Source of the DNA: Psettodes erumei
Taxonomy: Eukaryota; Chordata; Actinopteri; Pleuronectiformes; Psettodidae
Assembly: GCA_016785225.1 (NCBI GenBank)
Contig: JAFBJZ010000109.1
Location: forward strand, 248,001-312,000
DNA length: 64,000 nt
Direction: 5' to 3'
Position numbers and translations under genes: made by a program. Position 1 is the stretch's first letter. Each line of letters starts with the position of its first letter. Of this stretch, positions 13,072 to 26,566 are shown in pieces. Below the pieces are notes generated by a model. The model worked only from the letters and a program-made list of their open reading frames with translations, made no database searches and had not been told where the DNA came from.

Positions 13072-14096
13072 CACCCTCCCCGCAGTCTCTTCGGGGCTCT
13101 CCTCCTTTTTCTCATTGGCTGGAGATCTCCCAGGGGAGCGGACATCAAGCCTAAGATGATTGTGATTGGGGTTTGGGATGCATGCATAGATTGGACACAA
13201 CCACACCTGCCTGGAACAGCTTCTGGAAACTTTTAGGAACAAGATGCTGTAAAAAAAAAATTTTTTTTGAGAAAACCGATCAGCGGGACTCCGGTGAGGA
13301 GAAAGACCAACACACCAAAGAGAGAGACACAGGAGAGAAGAAGCAACAAGGAGGCAGAAAAAGGCAGAGAAAGAGGAAAACAGAGAGAGACAAGAGAAAG
13401 TGAAACACGAGGAGGGAGTGTTTAAATGTCAGTGTCGAAGATGATGGCAGTCCCCGGCCTTAATCCCCCCCTGAATCAGCTTTCTGACACAAAAACCACG
13501 GCAGCGGAGCAGAGCGTTCTGTCTCAGCACACAGAAAGCATACAGAAGAGCGTCTCTCCAAGTCTTGTTAAAGATTAATGAGTGATACAGTGTTATATAA
13601 GAGGATGAGTGAATAAAGCTCCTCAGTAACCATTTCAACAGAGACGACACTCACCTGCTCACATGCAGAAACAGAATCACTTATTGTGTGTTGATGAGTT
13701 ATGAAATGTAAATGCATATCTGTGGACCCCTGGCTGGGCTGTTTGATTAATGGCTTCCTCAGTTTATTCTTTCCCATGCTGTTAGTAAACCACAGCTCAG
13801 GCCTCCCACCTTTAGTGTCCACTTCACTGAACCTATTCTTCTTTCAGCACTCCCCCACCTTGTTTTTCACACATTGTGTTACTTTAGATGGCAGTATTAA
13901 GGCCAACTGTGCTGTCAAGCAAACTGTTCAACACATTTAAATGAAGAATTCAAGCTACAAAAGAGAGACTTTCCTCATCCAAACAACAAAAAAGACAGTT
14001 ATTTGCTCATTCCAGGGTTTCCCACACATTGACGACCACAATGAGTTTCATTAGTTTAGAATTTAGAATTTTCAGTTCATTCATCTGCCTGCCCTG

Positions 14097-14104
<8 letters not shown>

Positions 14105-14152
<48 letters not shown>
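14105..14152. repeat. Compound (CT)n(CA)n microsatellite
   Basis: About 14 CT units run directly into about 10 CA units. Confidence 0.95.
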
Positions 14153-15149
14153 AACAGAGCTGAATTGTGATTGAAAGTGAAAGTACCTGTATGTCATCCC
14201 CTTGTGCACCTTTGTGCACCTTCACCCCCAGTCACCCCCCCACACCTCCTGATCCACAGATTGCCGCCATCACAAATTGCTCTCTGGTCTGTGGGAAAAG
14301 CTACACTCTGGTCAGCTCTTCCTTATAAACCTATACAGTAACGCCTATAGTGTACATGTTGTGCTTCAAGCAACTGCTACATTTGAACACTGGATCCGGG
14401 TCTTATAAGGTGGTGTGAAGGCTTTCGTTCAAATGCTGGTATGGACCAAAGCACTGGACCAAAACCTGGATGTAGTTTTTCCTCAGTCAATCTGACTTTT
14501 TAATCAGAGCTCAAAGTCCAAATGAAACGATCACAAAAGAGTCTTTTTCACTCTTCCAGAACAAAAAAACTACATGTTTATAAATATCAGATGAGAAAAC
14601 TCTGAGTGTAATGGTCACTGGTAATGAATGTTGCTCTAATGATAGGGCTGCTTTATCAGAAAATGTTCATATGAATTGCTTTGGTAGAACCTTATCAGCC
14701 ATGGAAGTGAAATACTATGTAATGGAGAGGCCTGTGGATTTTACAGTTGTTCCCAAACAAGGGAAAATCCAGTGTGTTTTCTGTTCAATTTGGATTTCAT
14801 GGGACTCTTGGTGTGGAGGACAGCAGGAGTTAGATGGAGAGACTGGAATGGATCAGATTAGGAGCAAGTCAGGGACAGTGTCATGGAATGTAACAGAGAG
14901 ATTAGAGAAGAGAACATGACTATGTGTATGTAGCTCAGGAAATAATTATGCATGTGTGAGTGTATGTTAATGTGTGAATGGAGAAAGATGTTGTTTGCTT
15001 GCATGTATGTGTGTGTGTATACGCACTCCTGTTTTCCTGAGCCCATGTGCTGGTGCCTGTCAAGTCAAGGAAACTTCAAGCAGTTTTTAAAGAAAAATAA
15101 AAATCTTCAGCTTCACAGTCAGTGAATCATATGAAAGTCATATGAAAGT

Positions 15150-15560
15150 ATGTGGCAGTAGCTGCACAGGCGGTGGCGGGGCCTGACTTACCCTCGCCTC
15201 AGTCTCTGTGCTGCTGCCGCTGCCTCCGGCACCGCTCCCTGGCCCTTCGCCCAGTATGGAAATCCCCCCTCAGCCTTAATGGACGTTTCATTTAATAATC
15301 AGTGATTGATCGCTGCTGGTAATGATGTATAAGCGGGTGGATTCGGTGGATGAGGAATATTCTCAGTCGATAGCTGGAACAGGTAGAGGGCTCTGCAGAA
15401 AGACGGGGCACCGTGTTGCCAATAGCAGCATGTCTCCTTAACTCTCTCGCTTGTCAATATGGCATCTCTTTATTTGCCAGTGGCAATTAGTGCCATGGAG
15501 TCATGTTGTTGAGTTAGAGTCACGTCAGCCTCACCGAGCTAATTAGACACACTTGACCTT
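15150..15560. promoter_or_regulatory. Candidate conserved non-coding element (GC-richer island)
   Basis: A locally GC-rich patch (GGCGGTGGCGGGGCC, CTGCTGCCGCTGCC) is followed by TTTAATAATCAGTGATTG, GCCAGTGGCAATTAG and CGAGCTAATTAGACAC, a mix of TAAT cores and balanced unique sequence that stands out from the AT-rich surroundings. There is no coding frame with family resemblance. An enhancer role is only a suggestion. Confidence 0.3.
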
Positions 15561-15882
15561 TTCTGCGCAAGGCTAATTTTAGAGATGGGACTTCGCCGGA
15601 AGATAAGGCTAGATCGGCTGGACTGGGTCAGACCCCCGGATAAATGCACATACAGTTTTATAAGCTGATTTATTTGGGTCCGCTGAGATACCATTACCTT
15701 CAACTGATGTGGATGGATTTGTGCATGCAGAGGGAGCATGGTTCATTTCTGTGCTGTATCGCTTTAATCCCACACCCAGAAACCAGGCCCTGGGTCCACT
15801 GCATGTCACCTACATCATCTGGTCTAAGCCAGCTCCCATGAATTAAATCCATTCAATTTTCAGTTCTCATTCTTGTGAAAGA

Positions 15883-15958
15883 GAGACAGAGGTATGTCAC
15901 ATTATTGGAAAAAAGTGGCAGAGACAGAGGTATGTCACATTATTGGAAAAAAGTGGCC
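15883..15958. repeat. 38-bp tandem duplication
   Basis: Two adjacent copies, 15883-15920 and 15921-15958, are identical except at the last base (A versus C). The unit starts GAGACAGAGGTATGTCAC. Near identity indicates a recent local duplication. Confidence 0.95.
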
Positions 15959-18900
15959 CATCATTCTCTAAAGTGTTTGTTCTAATGATTTGATTTGTTT
16001 AAATCAAATTCAGTTTTACTGATTTAACCGGATAACAGCATCTTTTAACTGACTCTGATGACCCTGACATTTGTATTATTATTTTTTTAATTATGTTTTT
16101 GTTTATTTTAGAAAAATTACACAGTTGCAGTTCATTCAAGTTCATGTATCAACATTAAGTTTCTTCAGACCCGTTTTCACCAGCACATTAGTTTTAATGC
16201 GACAAAAACTTTTTTGTGAATGTTTCTGCAAAGCTCAAGGAAAGAAAATGCTACACAAAACACCAACTTGAAGCACGAGACAGGATTCTTATTATTATTT
16301 AAGTTAGGACAGCAGTCAGTGGTCAGCATAGAGTAGAGTAAAGAGTATCAGCTGACTATCACTCAGCACTGAAAGATAATGTATCAGTGTAGTTTACGTG
16401 TGAATAATTCAGTGTGTCTTTCTTCACCATACTGACTCTGCCGACCCATAATAGCTCCTCAACATCACAGTCTCCACTGATGTGTTTGCCTTTGCGGGTC
16501 CATAACAAATACGGCCCCCTGAGGCCCTCTCCAATCACACACATACGAGGCGACACGCACACACACATTGTTGTCATAGTGTGTATTCCCCTCAAAAGGC
16601 ATGTCTCTTAACTAAAATGAGAGCAGTGTGGTCAGCCAAACTTCGTTGGGTAATGTTGTCCTGAAGAGATGGACATGAAAGGAAAGAGGGGAAACTATAA
16701 AAGCAGGAAAATGACCAACTGCATGTATGTGACTTTAACACTAATTGATTTTGTCACCATGATGCCCAGGGCTTCCTTTTTGAGAGCTCCTTTACGTCAT
16801 GTACACAGAGTCAAGGTTGGTGGTGGTGATGGTCAGGGGAGGGTTTTGGAGGATGCTGATTTTCACTAAATTAGGGCTCCTGGCTGTTGTAGTCGCTCAG
16901 CAGGCCAAGGAACATAGAATGCTTGTCTGTGCACTGGAGCTGATCCCATTTTACCTTTCTGCACAACGACAATTAAAGATAACGCAATGCTGGAAATAAA
17001 AAGGGAGCTTCAGTGGTGTAGAACAGACAGAGTCCTGTCAACAGAGACAAGAGCTGATTGGAGAAAGATGCCACAGGATATTCTGAATATATATTTGCTG
17101 AAAATATCTCCATTGTACATACTTTTCTCAATCATCCCTGATTTTAAGAAACACTACTAACACCTAATAATGCAAGCAGATTGATCAACGATTCACCTTA
17201 AAAACAGAAAAGCAGTGTTCCATTTCACAGATGTGGACATTCATTTCTTTGCTAATTACCTTGACAGCAGAGTGATGCATTTTCTTTTTTCTATTTTTTG
17301 CTTCTTAAAAAACAAAAAGAAAAGCCATGATGTACAAGTTGCTGGAGCTTTAAATCACCCATAAATCCTTCACGCTCTCTTGCCGGAGCCATCCCTTATA
17401 CAGTATTACACAAACATCTTTTCTGCTGAGTCTTGCCTCAAAAGCTGAAGTCAAAATCCATATTTGTTTCTTGTGTAAGTAGGGTCACAAACTGGGGTTT
17501 AAAACCTCTGCAGCTGCTGTCACGCCATATTTCACAGAGCAGCAGACAAACACGGAGCGGAGCTGACAAATCTCACTGCATGAGCAGAGCGGGCACGCTT
17601 CAAAAACAGCTGGACTCCATGATAAATGGACTGGCCAATGGCCTATTAGCCAACAGTGTTGAGTCAAAATGAGTCTGTTTTACAAAAAGAGAGAGAGATA
17701 AAAAGAAAATAAAAAAAACCTTATCAGTTGAGACACACCATCCTGACACATCCTCAGACTTGTTTGAAGAGACTGCTGAGTGATGACTGAGCAACTGACC
17801 CCAGCAGTAGAGTTATTACAAAACCCAGGCTATGGAATCCAAAATCTCAAGTCTTTTACTGGAGAATTATTGCTGTTATTGGTTATAAATCATTAACTAG
17901 AACAGTAGTTTTTTTCAGGGTAGAGTTTGTTGTAACAAGGAAATTAGTCAGCATTGGCCTCATATTTCATATCTCATATTCATATTTGTTAACAGTGAAC
18001 CATCTCCACTGAAGTTCAAGGTTCATCTGAATGCAAGCTTCAGATTTTTCAGCGTTTTCATTTCTCAACTGATCATTAAAAACACCTATGTATAACATTT
18101 GTGGACGCATATGCTCCTGGTATGTAGTAAACATTATGTGTAAACCTTGTGTGGAATCACTGTGAATACAGTGGATTGTAGTAAAGTTATAACAGTGCAT
18201 GACATGAATCTTCTGTTTGAGCTGCTTCTTGATATTTCACGGTGAGGGAGATTTGACTCATGTCCTTCTGTGGGATGTGCTGCTGGTCTTTCCCTTCATA
18301 TATCAGACACTCAGTTATACTTGAAACCCTACCACAGCATTCTTACATTAAAAAACAACATCTCTTCCCTCATGCTCTCTATTATCTTCCTTGTTTGCAT
18401 ACTAGTCACACATCTTCACTCATGTTCTCCCCTTCCACGCCTCTGACTGCTTTGAACTGCCTGAACCTGACTGACTGACATCAACGAAGGCTGACGGGAG
18501 TGTTTCTCTCGTCAGCAGGCAGCATGAGGAACAGTGGAGGGACATGAGAATGAAATGAAAAGTGCAGTGAGAGAAGGAAATGTTGATGAGAGTAAGAGAA
18601 AAAGAGTAAGAAGAAGAACTGTATATGAGAGGAACGCTGAGCAAGGAAACTGTTGGTGACAGCTCTGCTTGGTCACAGCTCAGGCCAGTCACCGAGAAAA
18701 GGTGTGCATTATCAACTTTTATAGATCTTGACCTCTGAATGGAGCCAGAACCTGAATGAGTTTGTACCTGCCAAAATAAATGGGTAATGAGTGAAAAGCA
18801 GTTTTGAAAAACAGCTCTTTTTATTTTACTAAAACAAAAGGGCCAAGAAATCTCATCCCTTTCCCCCTACATTCTTATACCATCCATTTGTCTAAATTTG

Positions 18901-20002
18901 TTGGGTTGCCAATCAAAGTTGTTTTTGTTGTTGTTGTTGTTGTTGTTGTTTTTACCTATTTTATCAGCTGAAAGCTGTTTAAAAAATATTTTGCCATTGC
19001 AATCAATAGGAAAACGGATTAAAGCTTGTCCTGTTTACTGCACTTTATTCAAATGAATGAATTTACTTGCTTGGCTAGCTTTAATTCAGAGGGTTTGTTA
19101 CCTTTAAAAAGTTTTCAGAAAATGACAACAAAAAGAAAATGGGTAATGCAAAAAAACCAAAAACCAAAAACAGAAAAAATGAAGGTAGTATTAAAATAAT
19201 TATTGATTGTCTGGATCATCTTGTATTTAATAGAAGACTCTACAGGAGCTTCTTGATTTTTTTGTGCATTAGTTGATTCAAGAATCACTGACTATTAGGC
19301 AGCACATCCATAAAGTAACACAGTGTTTAAAAGAAAATGTGCTGAAAGAGAGAAAAGAATCTCAGAATAATTTCAACCACCACTCCTAGTTTGTTGGCTT
19401 GAGACCACTTGGTCAAGATAAGGGAAGGATTCTCGCCATGGTTTTGGGAGGCAGGCAGTGGTCGTCCACCCACACGTCCCTCCTGAGGCGTTGCCGTGCT
19501 TCATCTACCAAAGTGAATCTGTGCATCTGGAGCTCCCCACCACACTTTTCTGTCGTCCAAGCCATAACTTCTAAGAACAGAAAAATTCCCACGGGCAATT
19601 TATGCAGTGATCAGCCAGATCCGCGGAGGCGATGAATTTGAACCTTTCCCTCCATTTCTTCTCTCATTCTTCAGGCGTCGACTCCTGCCACTTTCTGTGT
19701 CTGTGAATGAGGCCGATGGTGTGAATGCCTTTAGGGAGACAGCTTATATGCTCTTATATGCGGCCAGACATCACTTCCTGTGAACCTCTTCATTTCTAAC
19801 TCTGGCTCTTTGGCATTATACTTCTTCTACCTTCGCTACTGAGATGTGAATCATGTGCAGAAACTGGAAGAGGTCTTACTCTGTACTCACTTGGTACAGT
19901 AACACAGTGAGACCAGAGCACAGGATCTTTCAGGACATTCGTCCTGACAGTGTATTTATTCAGTAGAAGATAATTTCTCTCACTCACTAAGAGTATGAAA
20001 CC
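15959..20002. other. Intronic sequence, no gene seen
   Basis: Intron with a (TTG)n run at 18926-18951. The patch at 19380-19640 is richer in GC and could be conserved, but I recognise nothing coding in it. Confidence 0.5.
18926..18951. repeat. (TTG)n microsatellite
   Basis: About eight TTG units within a T-rich stretch. Confidence 0.9.
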
Positions 20003-20029
20003 TCATTCGGCCAACTTCATCAAACCTGG

Positions 20030-20605
20030 GACCCGGTGTGTCCCTATATAGACCTTAAAAAAATGGATGTAGCTTTTGGGTCTGAAAAATGAAGCCAATG
20101 TGGAACCACCATGTGTTCTACTGAATGACCATTAGGTGATGACTCCACTGGTTGCAAAAAAAAAAAAAAATGTTTGTATAGATAGTTTGTATAGAAGTCT
20201 ATGAGAAAATGAATTGACTTCTCACTGGATTTGTGACTTCACTAAACAATTTCATACTGACTTTATGGTCTCAATCACTATTTTCAACTCTTCATCAATA
20301 CAACAAGCTGTTCATTGTGTAAATTAAGATTCCATTTAGAAGAAAAAAGATGATCAAGCAGGGGATGTTTCAGGGTGTGGCCACAGTGTGATTGACAGAT
20401 AGTATCGCGAAGCGCCAATTATTTCAGTCACATCGTCCGTATCATTCTCACTCTGCTCTAGCTCCACCCTGTCATCCAAACATGGTAGTGTTTCTAAAAA
20501 CTAAGATGGCTGCCGCCAAATCGCCAAACTCAATGCTCCAAAACAGTTCACAAACCAACAGATGACATCATGAAGGGTTGCCACTTGTGTGTTTCTAAGT
20601 AATGA
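20030..20605. repeat. Probable dispersed teleost repeat, class unknown
   Basis: The order of motifs (CCTATATAGACC, GAAGTCTATGAGAAAATGA, TTATGGTCTCAATCACTATT, AGCAGGGGATGTTTCAGGG, GTGTGATTGACAG, AAGATGGCTGCCGCC, CAACAGATGACATCAT) matches a repeat I recall from many fish genomes. There is no coding content. Ends and class cannot be fixed from one copy. Confidence 0.45.
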
Positions 20606-20759
20606 TGAAATGTTGATTGGCATAGTGGCTTGTTGAGGTTCAAGTGGCATGAAGCCATGTAAAAGAACATAATATGGCTTTAACTACATATCTGCACCAT
20701 AAGAGGTTGAAATGTGTGCTTGCAATCCTTGTAACGCATGTCATTTATTTTTAGATGTC

Positions 20760-21310
20760 GCTATGGCACTCCCCATAAAGGCCACTTCCTGTGGGCACTA
20801 ATCACATTCTCAGTTAATTCCTCTCATCAGAGGGTTTGCTGAAGTGCATTAGACTCCCAGTTTTGCCTTGGGGAATGGATTCTGTATTTATAGTTTACAG
20901 CCTGTGGGGATTTTGTCCAAGGTCAGTAGTAGATTACCTATTTGGCTCATTGAGCCGTGTGCTCTGTTAAATCCCCAATTTTAATGTGCGTCGGTGATAG
21001 ATTAAGATGCTGTGTTTCTATGCGGTGCAGACCTCAGTGATGCATACAGGGAGCAATATGTATGTATGGATAGCCCTTGTGCTGAATGTGCGATCGATGC
21101 GCGGACTCTCTGTGCAATAATTACCTCATCTAGGAGAGGAGGGAGAAGGGGGGCCTGAGGGTTGATCCTCGCTTCCCCCTGTTTTTACTATAGTTTTTCG
21201 GGGTTTTTTTAATCATGGATTGATGCAGTGTGTCAGCGAGAGTGCAACTCCTCTTCATCAGTCTCCAATCAATGCTGATGGCGGAGAGATGGAAGAGATG
21301 GACACAGACA
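20760..21310. promoter_or_regulatory. Candidate conserved non-coding element
   Basis: Unique, balanced sequence with GCACTAATCACATTCTC, GTAGATTACCTATTTGGC, CCAATTTTAATGTGCG, GTGCGATCGATGCGCGG and CTCCAATCAATGCTGATGG. It lies after the dispersed repeat and lacks repeats itself. Appearance is the only evidence. Confidence 0.3.
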
Positions 21311-22646
21311 AAACACATCGGACAAGGGAAGACATTTAAGACTGAGAATCAAATTGTAAAGGTCTCTGTCTTGATTAATGGAGCGAGGACAACATCATTA
21401 CATGTGCACTTATGCCTCTTTTAGGCAGGAAACAACAGGGTCAGATCTGAAGCTATCATTTCTTCCGTTTCTTAAAAACATACTCACCAAGTTAATAGCA
21501 AAGACCTGTGAACAGGGCGACTTCATTAAAAATATCAAAATCGTGAGCTCAGTACTCAGTGATATTTCAGATGTGCTGATTTTCAGTTTCATTATGTAAA
21601 TAAATATGAATAAAGTTAGCTGTTCAGAGATTCTGGCTGTGATCTGATCTGTGACAATGCTGCTGTTCTCAGAAGATCTCAGAAATCACCATGGCAAGCT
21701 GTCTCTAATCCTCTGCCTCTATGTTTTGAAATGGGAAGGACAGAAATTACATTTATGACAGTGTCACAAAAACCTGAACATGATGAGCTTTGTAAAGGCA
21801 GAGGTTGGCACAGGTGGTGTATTGTATTTGCATCAAATTGTACAGATGTACCTACTAAAATGTGACATTAGTTTTGATATCTTGCTATCATTAATGTAAT
21901 GAAATGACATTACAATAAGATAAGCTGGTAGGTTTCTTCATGTGTGAAGCCAAAAAAAAGATTTTACTTATTGTTTATTAATAAGTACTACTTATTTATT
22001 TATTGAATTATGATGGGTTTTTTTTTTTTTTTGGGGGGGGTGACAAAATAACCTTAACACAAGCTCAAATAACCTGTTTTGTTTTTGGTTTTTTTTACTG
22101 ACAAAAGACTGAATGAACAGATGAAACACACCGCACATAACAGGGAGGAATATCATCACAGCAGAGATTCGGGTAAAGACACTTGAAAAAATTTAGTCTG
22201 CTGAGGAAAACCACTGAATATAACTGGAAACTTCAGAAAACCCTTTTTTTGTCGACCAGGTGTTAGTAACAGTTTTGTAAAGTCATATATGTTCAACTTT
22301 ATAAGGAATGAGGGAGAGAAGAGATGATGGAAAAAGAAGAAGAAAAAAGATGAAACAGATAAAGAGGCGGACGTGAGCAGAGCAGAGGTGTAGGAAAGAG
22401 ATTATGTTAGATTGCGAGGCAGAGAAGATAAAAAATAAAGATGGAGAGCAAAAAGAGACAGAGGGTCAGACAGAGAGAAGCTATGTTTCAGTTTCTTCCA
22501 CACTGATCAGAGCTGATACCAGCTGAGACCTCAAACACACACATACACACATGTGCTCACAGTGACAGGTAAGGGAGTGCAGGTCAGTGGTGGGGGGCTC
22601 CTTGTCACCGGGCAGTTTAGAATTGACACCTGATTGCTGAGTGATG

Positions 22647-22685
<39 letters not shown>

Positions 22686-25308
22686 GTGTGTGTATTCATA
22701 ATTGGGTGAGCGTGTGGATGTGATGGGAGCTGTCACGCAGCTGTCTCGTCTGTTCTGATCTCCACTAACCCTCAGTCAAACAACATGACACTGTAATAGT
22801 GGCACATGTGCAGACCACATCCATCATATGCTCTTTGATTCTTTTCTTCTTACAGCTCACTCCAACACCAACATCAAACATTTTATTCTGTTTTAAAAAA
22901 TTCCTTCTCTTTGTTTTGCCTTTCTTTTTGGGCCAAACATTTTACAAGTGCATGGCTTGCTAAGATTTTTTTTCTTTTTCTTTTCTTTCTTCTGGGGTGT
23001 GTTATGGTCCTTTATTTGATTTATTTGCAGTGAAGACTGAAAGGAAATGAGGGGGGAGAAGTGGGGGAATTACTCACAGTAAATGGTTAAAACATTGAAG
23101 AGGACAGTTGGAGGGCTTTTTTTTTAGTTTTGCATAAACCATCAACGTGTCATAGTTTTAGAACCTTTAAAATCCCAAGTCAATTAGCTGATGAGTAATT
23201 CTTTATGTAACTCCAAAAGTAAATCTCTTTTTGTTGATAAAAACCTTACTCATCATGTTGTTTTTGAGTGCAGGATGTGGACAACCTCTCCTTGTATCAA
23301 AATGTTACTAATACTAAAAGTGGACACTGCCCTGTCTGATGATGCCATACTTCATCTGACATGAGTGAGCAAATATTTTTTCCCCTGCTGTCCACCGGAG
23401 GCTGATTTTAGTCTGATCTGTTACATTCCATACCATTGGGAAGCAGAGTGCCCCCCCGAAAAAACAAACAAGCACCCCATCTCTCTTTAGTTTCGAGTGC
23501 AGCATGCGGGGGAGGAGGTGGTACAGGGGATGGCTGTGAGGTCGCATTCTCCTATTCTGCAAATGGGTACGCGCTCAGTTATGAGTCGAGACAAGGTGGG
23601 CGGCAGTGTTTGTACAACATTGTGCCATCCTATAAAAAGTTCCTGTCAAATTTCTTTCAGTGAAGACAACCACAGAATAACAGCAGCACTGAGATGCTGC
23701 CAAAGTATCATAGTTGTTTGTCTGCTGAGTTACAGATCTCATGCCAAGGAGCACGGAGGAGGTTGTGAAGAGACATGGTCAACCAACACAGTTCAATCTC
23801 TCATATGACTCTTCATTCATTCACACATTATAGCAAAGATTGATCATATTTCTGATTTCATAAAAATACCCCCAAAATACATAAAAATCATATACTGCAG
23901 GTAAGATGGAACCAATATTCAGACTTCCCTTGTAACCCATGCACCATTAAGATTAAATTAAATAATTCTACATCATTTTATTGACTTTTGCCTCGAAATT
24001 CAAAGATGGTGACAGGATAGAGATAACCATTGGTGGTGAATGTAAAAGCAGACGCTCACAGCCTCCTGTCACTCGGACAAGTGTGTGACAAAAGGCCGTC
24101 ATGTGACACTTTGACAGGGATTTCTCTATGCTGCGTGCTCTTATAAACAGGTGCCCTGTGTTTCCTCGATGACTCACATTTTAGAAAAGAAGTGTCCCTC
24201 ATGTCTCAGTGCTTATTCAGCACGTAGAAAGCACAAGCTCTGCCTTATCAAATTACTTGTCAAATTCACAAAAGAGAGCTGAGAGAACGCTGTGGGACAG
24301 AATGATACACAGGGAGCTGAGAAAGAGAGGGAGAGAGATGGCTTGACTTAAAATAAAGCACCAGGATGTTGAATGATGGAGGAATTATTAGTCATCAACA
24401 TGAGCTTGCTGAGGACAAGCATTTTGAACCTTTCAAGTGATTCATCTCCCACTGTGTATCCCATAAACAGACAACCATCAGTGTTCCTCCTGTTAGACAG
24501 AGCCGTTTCTCAATGTTGACCTTATTCATAGAAAGTGCCTCTCAGGCTTCGTCATGTTGGAGCTGACAGATGGGTCAGGTTAAGAAACTGATGTGTTTGA
24601 AATGATTTCCACGACATGGAAAACACAGAGGGAATCACGGAATTTGAAATGAAAAAGGAATCAACAGTGAAATGCAGAATATTGTGGAATTTGCTTATTT
24701 TAAAAAAAAGGATGATCTAAGGGTTTTTCACAGTGCCTGGACCAAATGAATAGAGAAAAGAACGATGTTGAGAGTTTCTACTGTATTTTGGCTGCTGTGG
24801 CTGCTGTCTAGCTGTTTGTGTGTGTGAGCAGTTCTTCACCGATGGTGGAGCTCAGGTCTCACTCACACAGAGAGAGACAGCCATGGTGAAGACATTGTCT
24901 GAGACATCAAAGTCATCCAAAAATGACAAGATTTAGGATATAAGACTTTAGACCAGAACAATATAGAAGAATACTTTTTAAAGCCATTAAAAGTGCAGCA
25001 TATCGTTCAGTTCATTCATCTCCCAGCCTGCTCTGCTCTCCCTCTCTCTCTTTCTGTCACTCTCTCGGAATTGTATGCATCCACTACATGATTAGACACA
25101 ATGACAAAGTGTGGTTAAATAGTAAACACAGCATTCATAAAAATTAAAATGAAAAAGAACAGAGTTTCAGAAAAACAAAACCATATTTCATAAGGCCCTG
25201 GAAGTCGGTTTGCGTTAAACTGCTGGAGAGGACTGGAGGGGTCACTTCCTCATCAGCAGATGCTGACTGAAAACCCTTTCACTTCACATGGTGTGGATGA
25301 CATTGCTT

Positions 25309-25311
<3 letters not shown>
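21311..25311. other. Intronic sequence with low-complexity tracts, no gene seen
   Basis: Contains a T/G homopolymer pair near 22017-22040, a purine-rich tract at 22310-22480 and a (TC)n microsatellite. No exon-like segment was recognised. Confidence 0.5.
22647..22681. repeat. (TC)n microsatellite
   Basis: About 17 TC units followed by TGTATGTGTGTG. Confidence 0.95.

Positions 25312-25312
<1 letters not shown>

Positions 25313-25393
<81 letters not shown>
25313..25393. repeat. Long (TG)n microsatellite
   Basis: About 40 uninterrupted TG units, the longest pure dinucleotide repeat in the window, about 1.17 kb upstream of the cassette exon. Confidence 0.97.
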
Positions 25394-25396
<3 letters not shown>

Positions 25397-26520
25397 GGTT
25401 TAAGCAGTGTGCTGTTGTATTTTGGTGTGTCATGCTGCCAGTGTACATCCCCTCCTTCCAGACTGCATGTTTTCAGTTGTGTTATGTAGCGTCTGTATGT
25501 ATCTCTCTGGATGTTCTGTGTGTTTCTGTGTGTTTGTCTGTCTGCCTTTTTAAGTGTTTGTGTCTATGCACAGTTAACTTGTATAATTGTTGCGGTTAAT
25601 AAAGAGCCAGCAGAGCACTTCCCTTTTCAGACTCATCTACCAGGATCTTTAATGATTTCCACCTGTACCAAAACATTTTTTGGGGAAAAAAAGTTTTTTT
25701 GTAGAATTAGATGAAAAACAATCCATTTGCAATAACTTCTCTCTCTTGTATGTATGCTAAATATAATGCTACATCCAAAAGTAGCGTGGCATTTCTTAGC
25801 TTAAGAGAGGAAAGACCTAGCTTGGTTCTGTTCAAAGTTAGGAAGATGCAAAACTAATGAACATTTTACATACACATGCATATGCATATGTATGTATACA
25901 ATATTTTATTATATATATTATTAGCCCATTGAAGTATATCTTCTCTTCTTTATAACAATTTTCTCACAGTAGGCTATACATTCTGATCTATCACAACTTA
26001 TGCAAGACAATGGATGCGCATGTCCATGTGTTTGTGTGTGTAGGTCCACATACAGTCAACACACACAAATAAAATGGGGGGAGTTTGTCACATGCCTGTG
26101 TTGAGTGTTCTGCTCTTTTAATTTTACAGTTTCTGCCTTTTTTCTCTGATGCAGTGAACAGTTATTAACGTATAATATGTCTGATGTGTGTAACTGATGC
26201 TGCTGTGTGCACTGTTTCAAAAAAGTTTATGCATTTTGATCCTAAGAGGTTTTGTCCTCAGTTAAGTTTTCATTTTCAACAGAGAACTAATATTTTTTCA
26301 TCCGTTTTTTTTAAGTCCCTCTTTTCTTGCTCTTTAACTTTCTTAAACAGTAACTTCCTACTGTAAACATGTGAAGTGGACATTGTGGTAACGTTTACCC
26401 AGTCTCCTTGTCAGTGTGAACCTTTTTCCAAAAAAGAAAAAAACAAAGGGGCTTTAGAAACATTGTTTGTTGACATACTTTCTTATCTTTTGAGAGCATC
26501 TTTTGAAGGCTGTGTGTGTT

Positions 26521-26566
26521 CTTGACCACCATGTTTTCCTCCATCTTCTCCTTCTTGATCCCATAG
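26521..26566 (+). promoter_or_regulatory. Pyrimidine-rich acceptor region with candidate PTB motifs
   Basis: The 46 nt before the cassette exon contain CATCTTCTCC and TTCTTG and end in CCCATAG. Clustered UCUU/CUUCU elements near a 3' splice site are typical PTBP1/PTBP2 sites, which often repress neuronal exons outside neurons. CTTGAC at 26521 is a possible branch-point region. The motifs are seen; protein binding is inferred. Confidence 0.4.

Larger units (their letters stand above)
12662..15149. other. Intronic sequence with microsatellites, no gene seen
   Basis: Contains (AC)n at 13048-13071, a purine-rich stretch at 13275-13420 (GAGAGACA and GAAAA runs) and (CT)n followed by (CA)n at 14105-14152. 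Low-complexity open frames such as those rich in VCVCVC or RERERE translate these repeats. Confidence 0.55.
1..26566 (+). other. nlgn1: nlgn1 intron upstream of splice-site-A exon (5' end outside window)
   Basis: All sequence before 26567 reads as one intron, because no open frame resembles the long first coding exon of a neuroligin (signal peptide plus N-terminal esterase domain). I also looked for an A1-type cassette (Lys/Arg/Cys-rich, about 57-60 nt) and could not identify one, though an exon this short could be missed by eye. The last 170 nt are pyrimidine-rich and end at the AG at 26565-26566. Repeats within the intron are listed separately. Confidence 0.8.

Noticed and set aside
12900..13242. 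Overlapping frames with VCVCVC or THTHTH runs
   Set aside because: Microsatellite translations on both strands.
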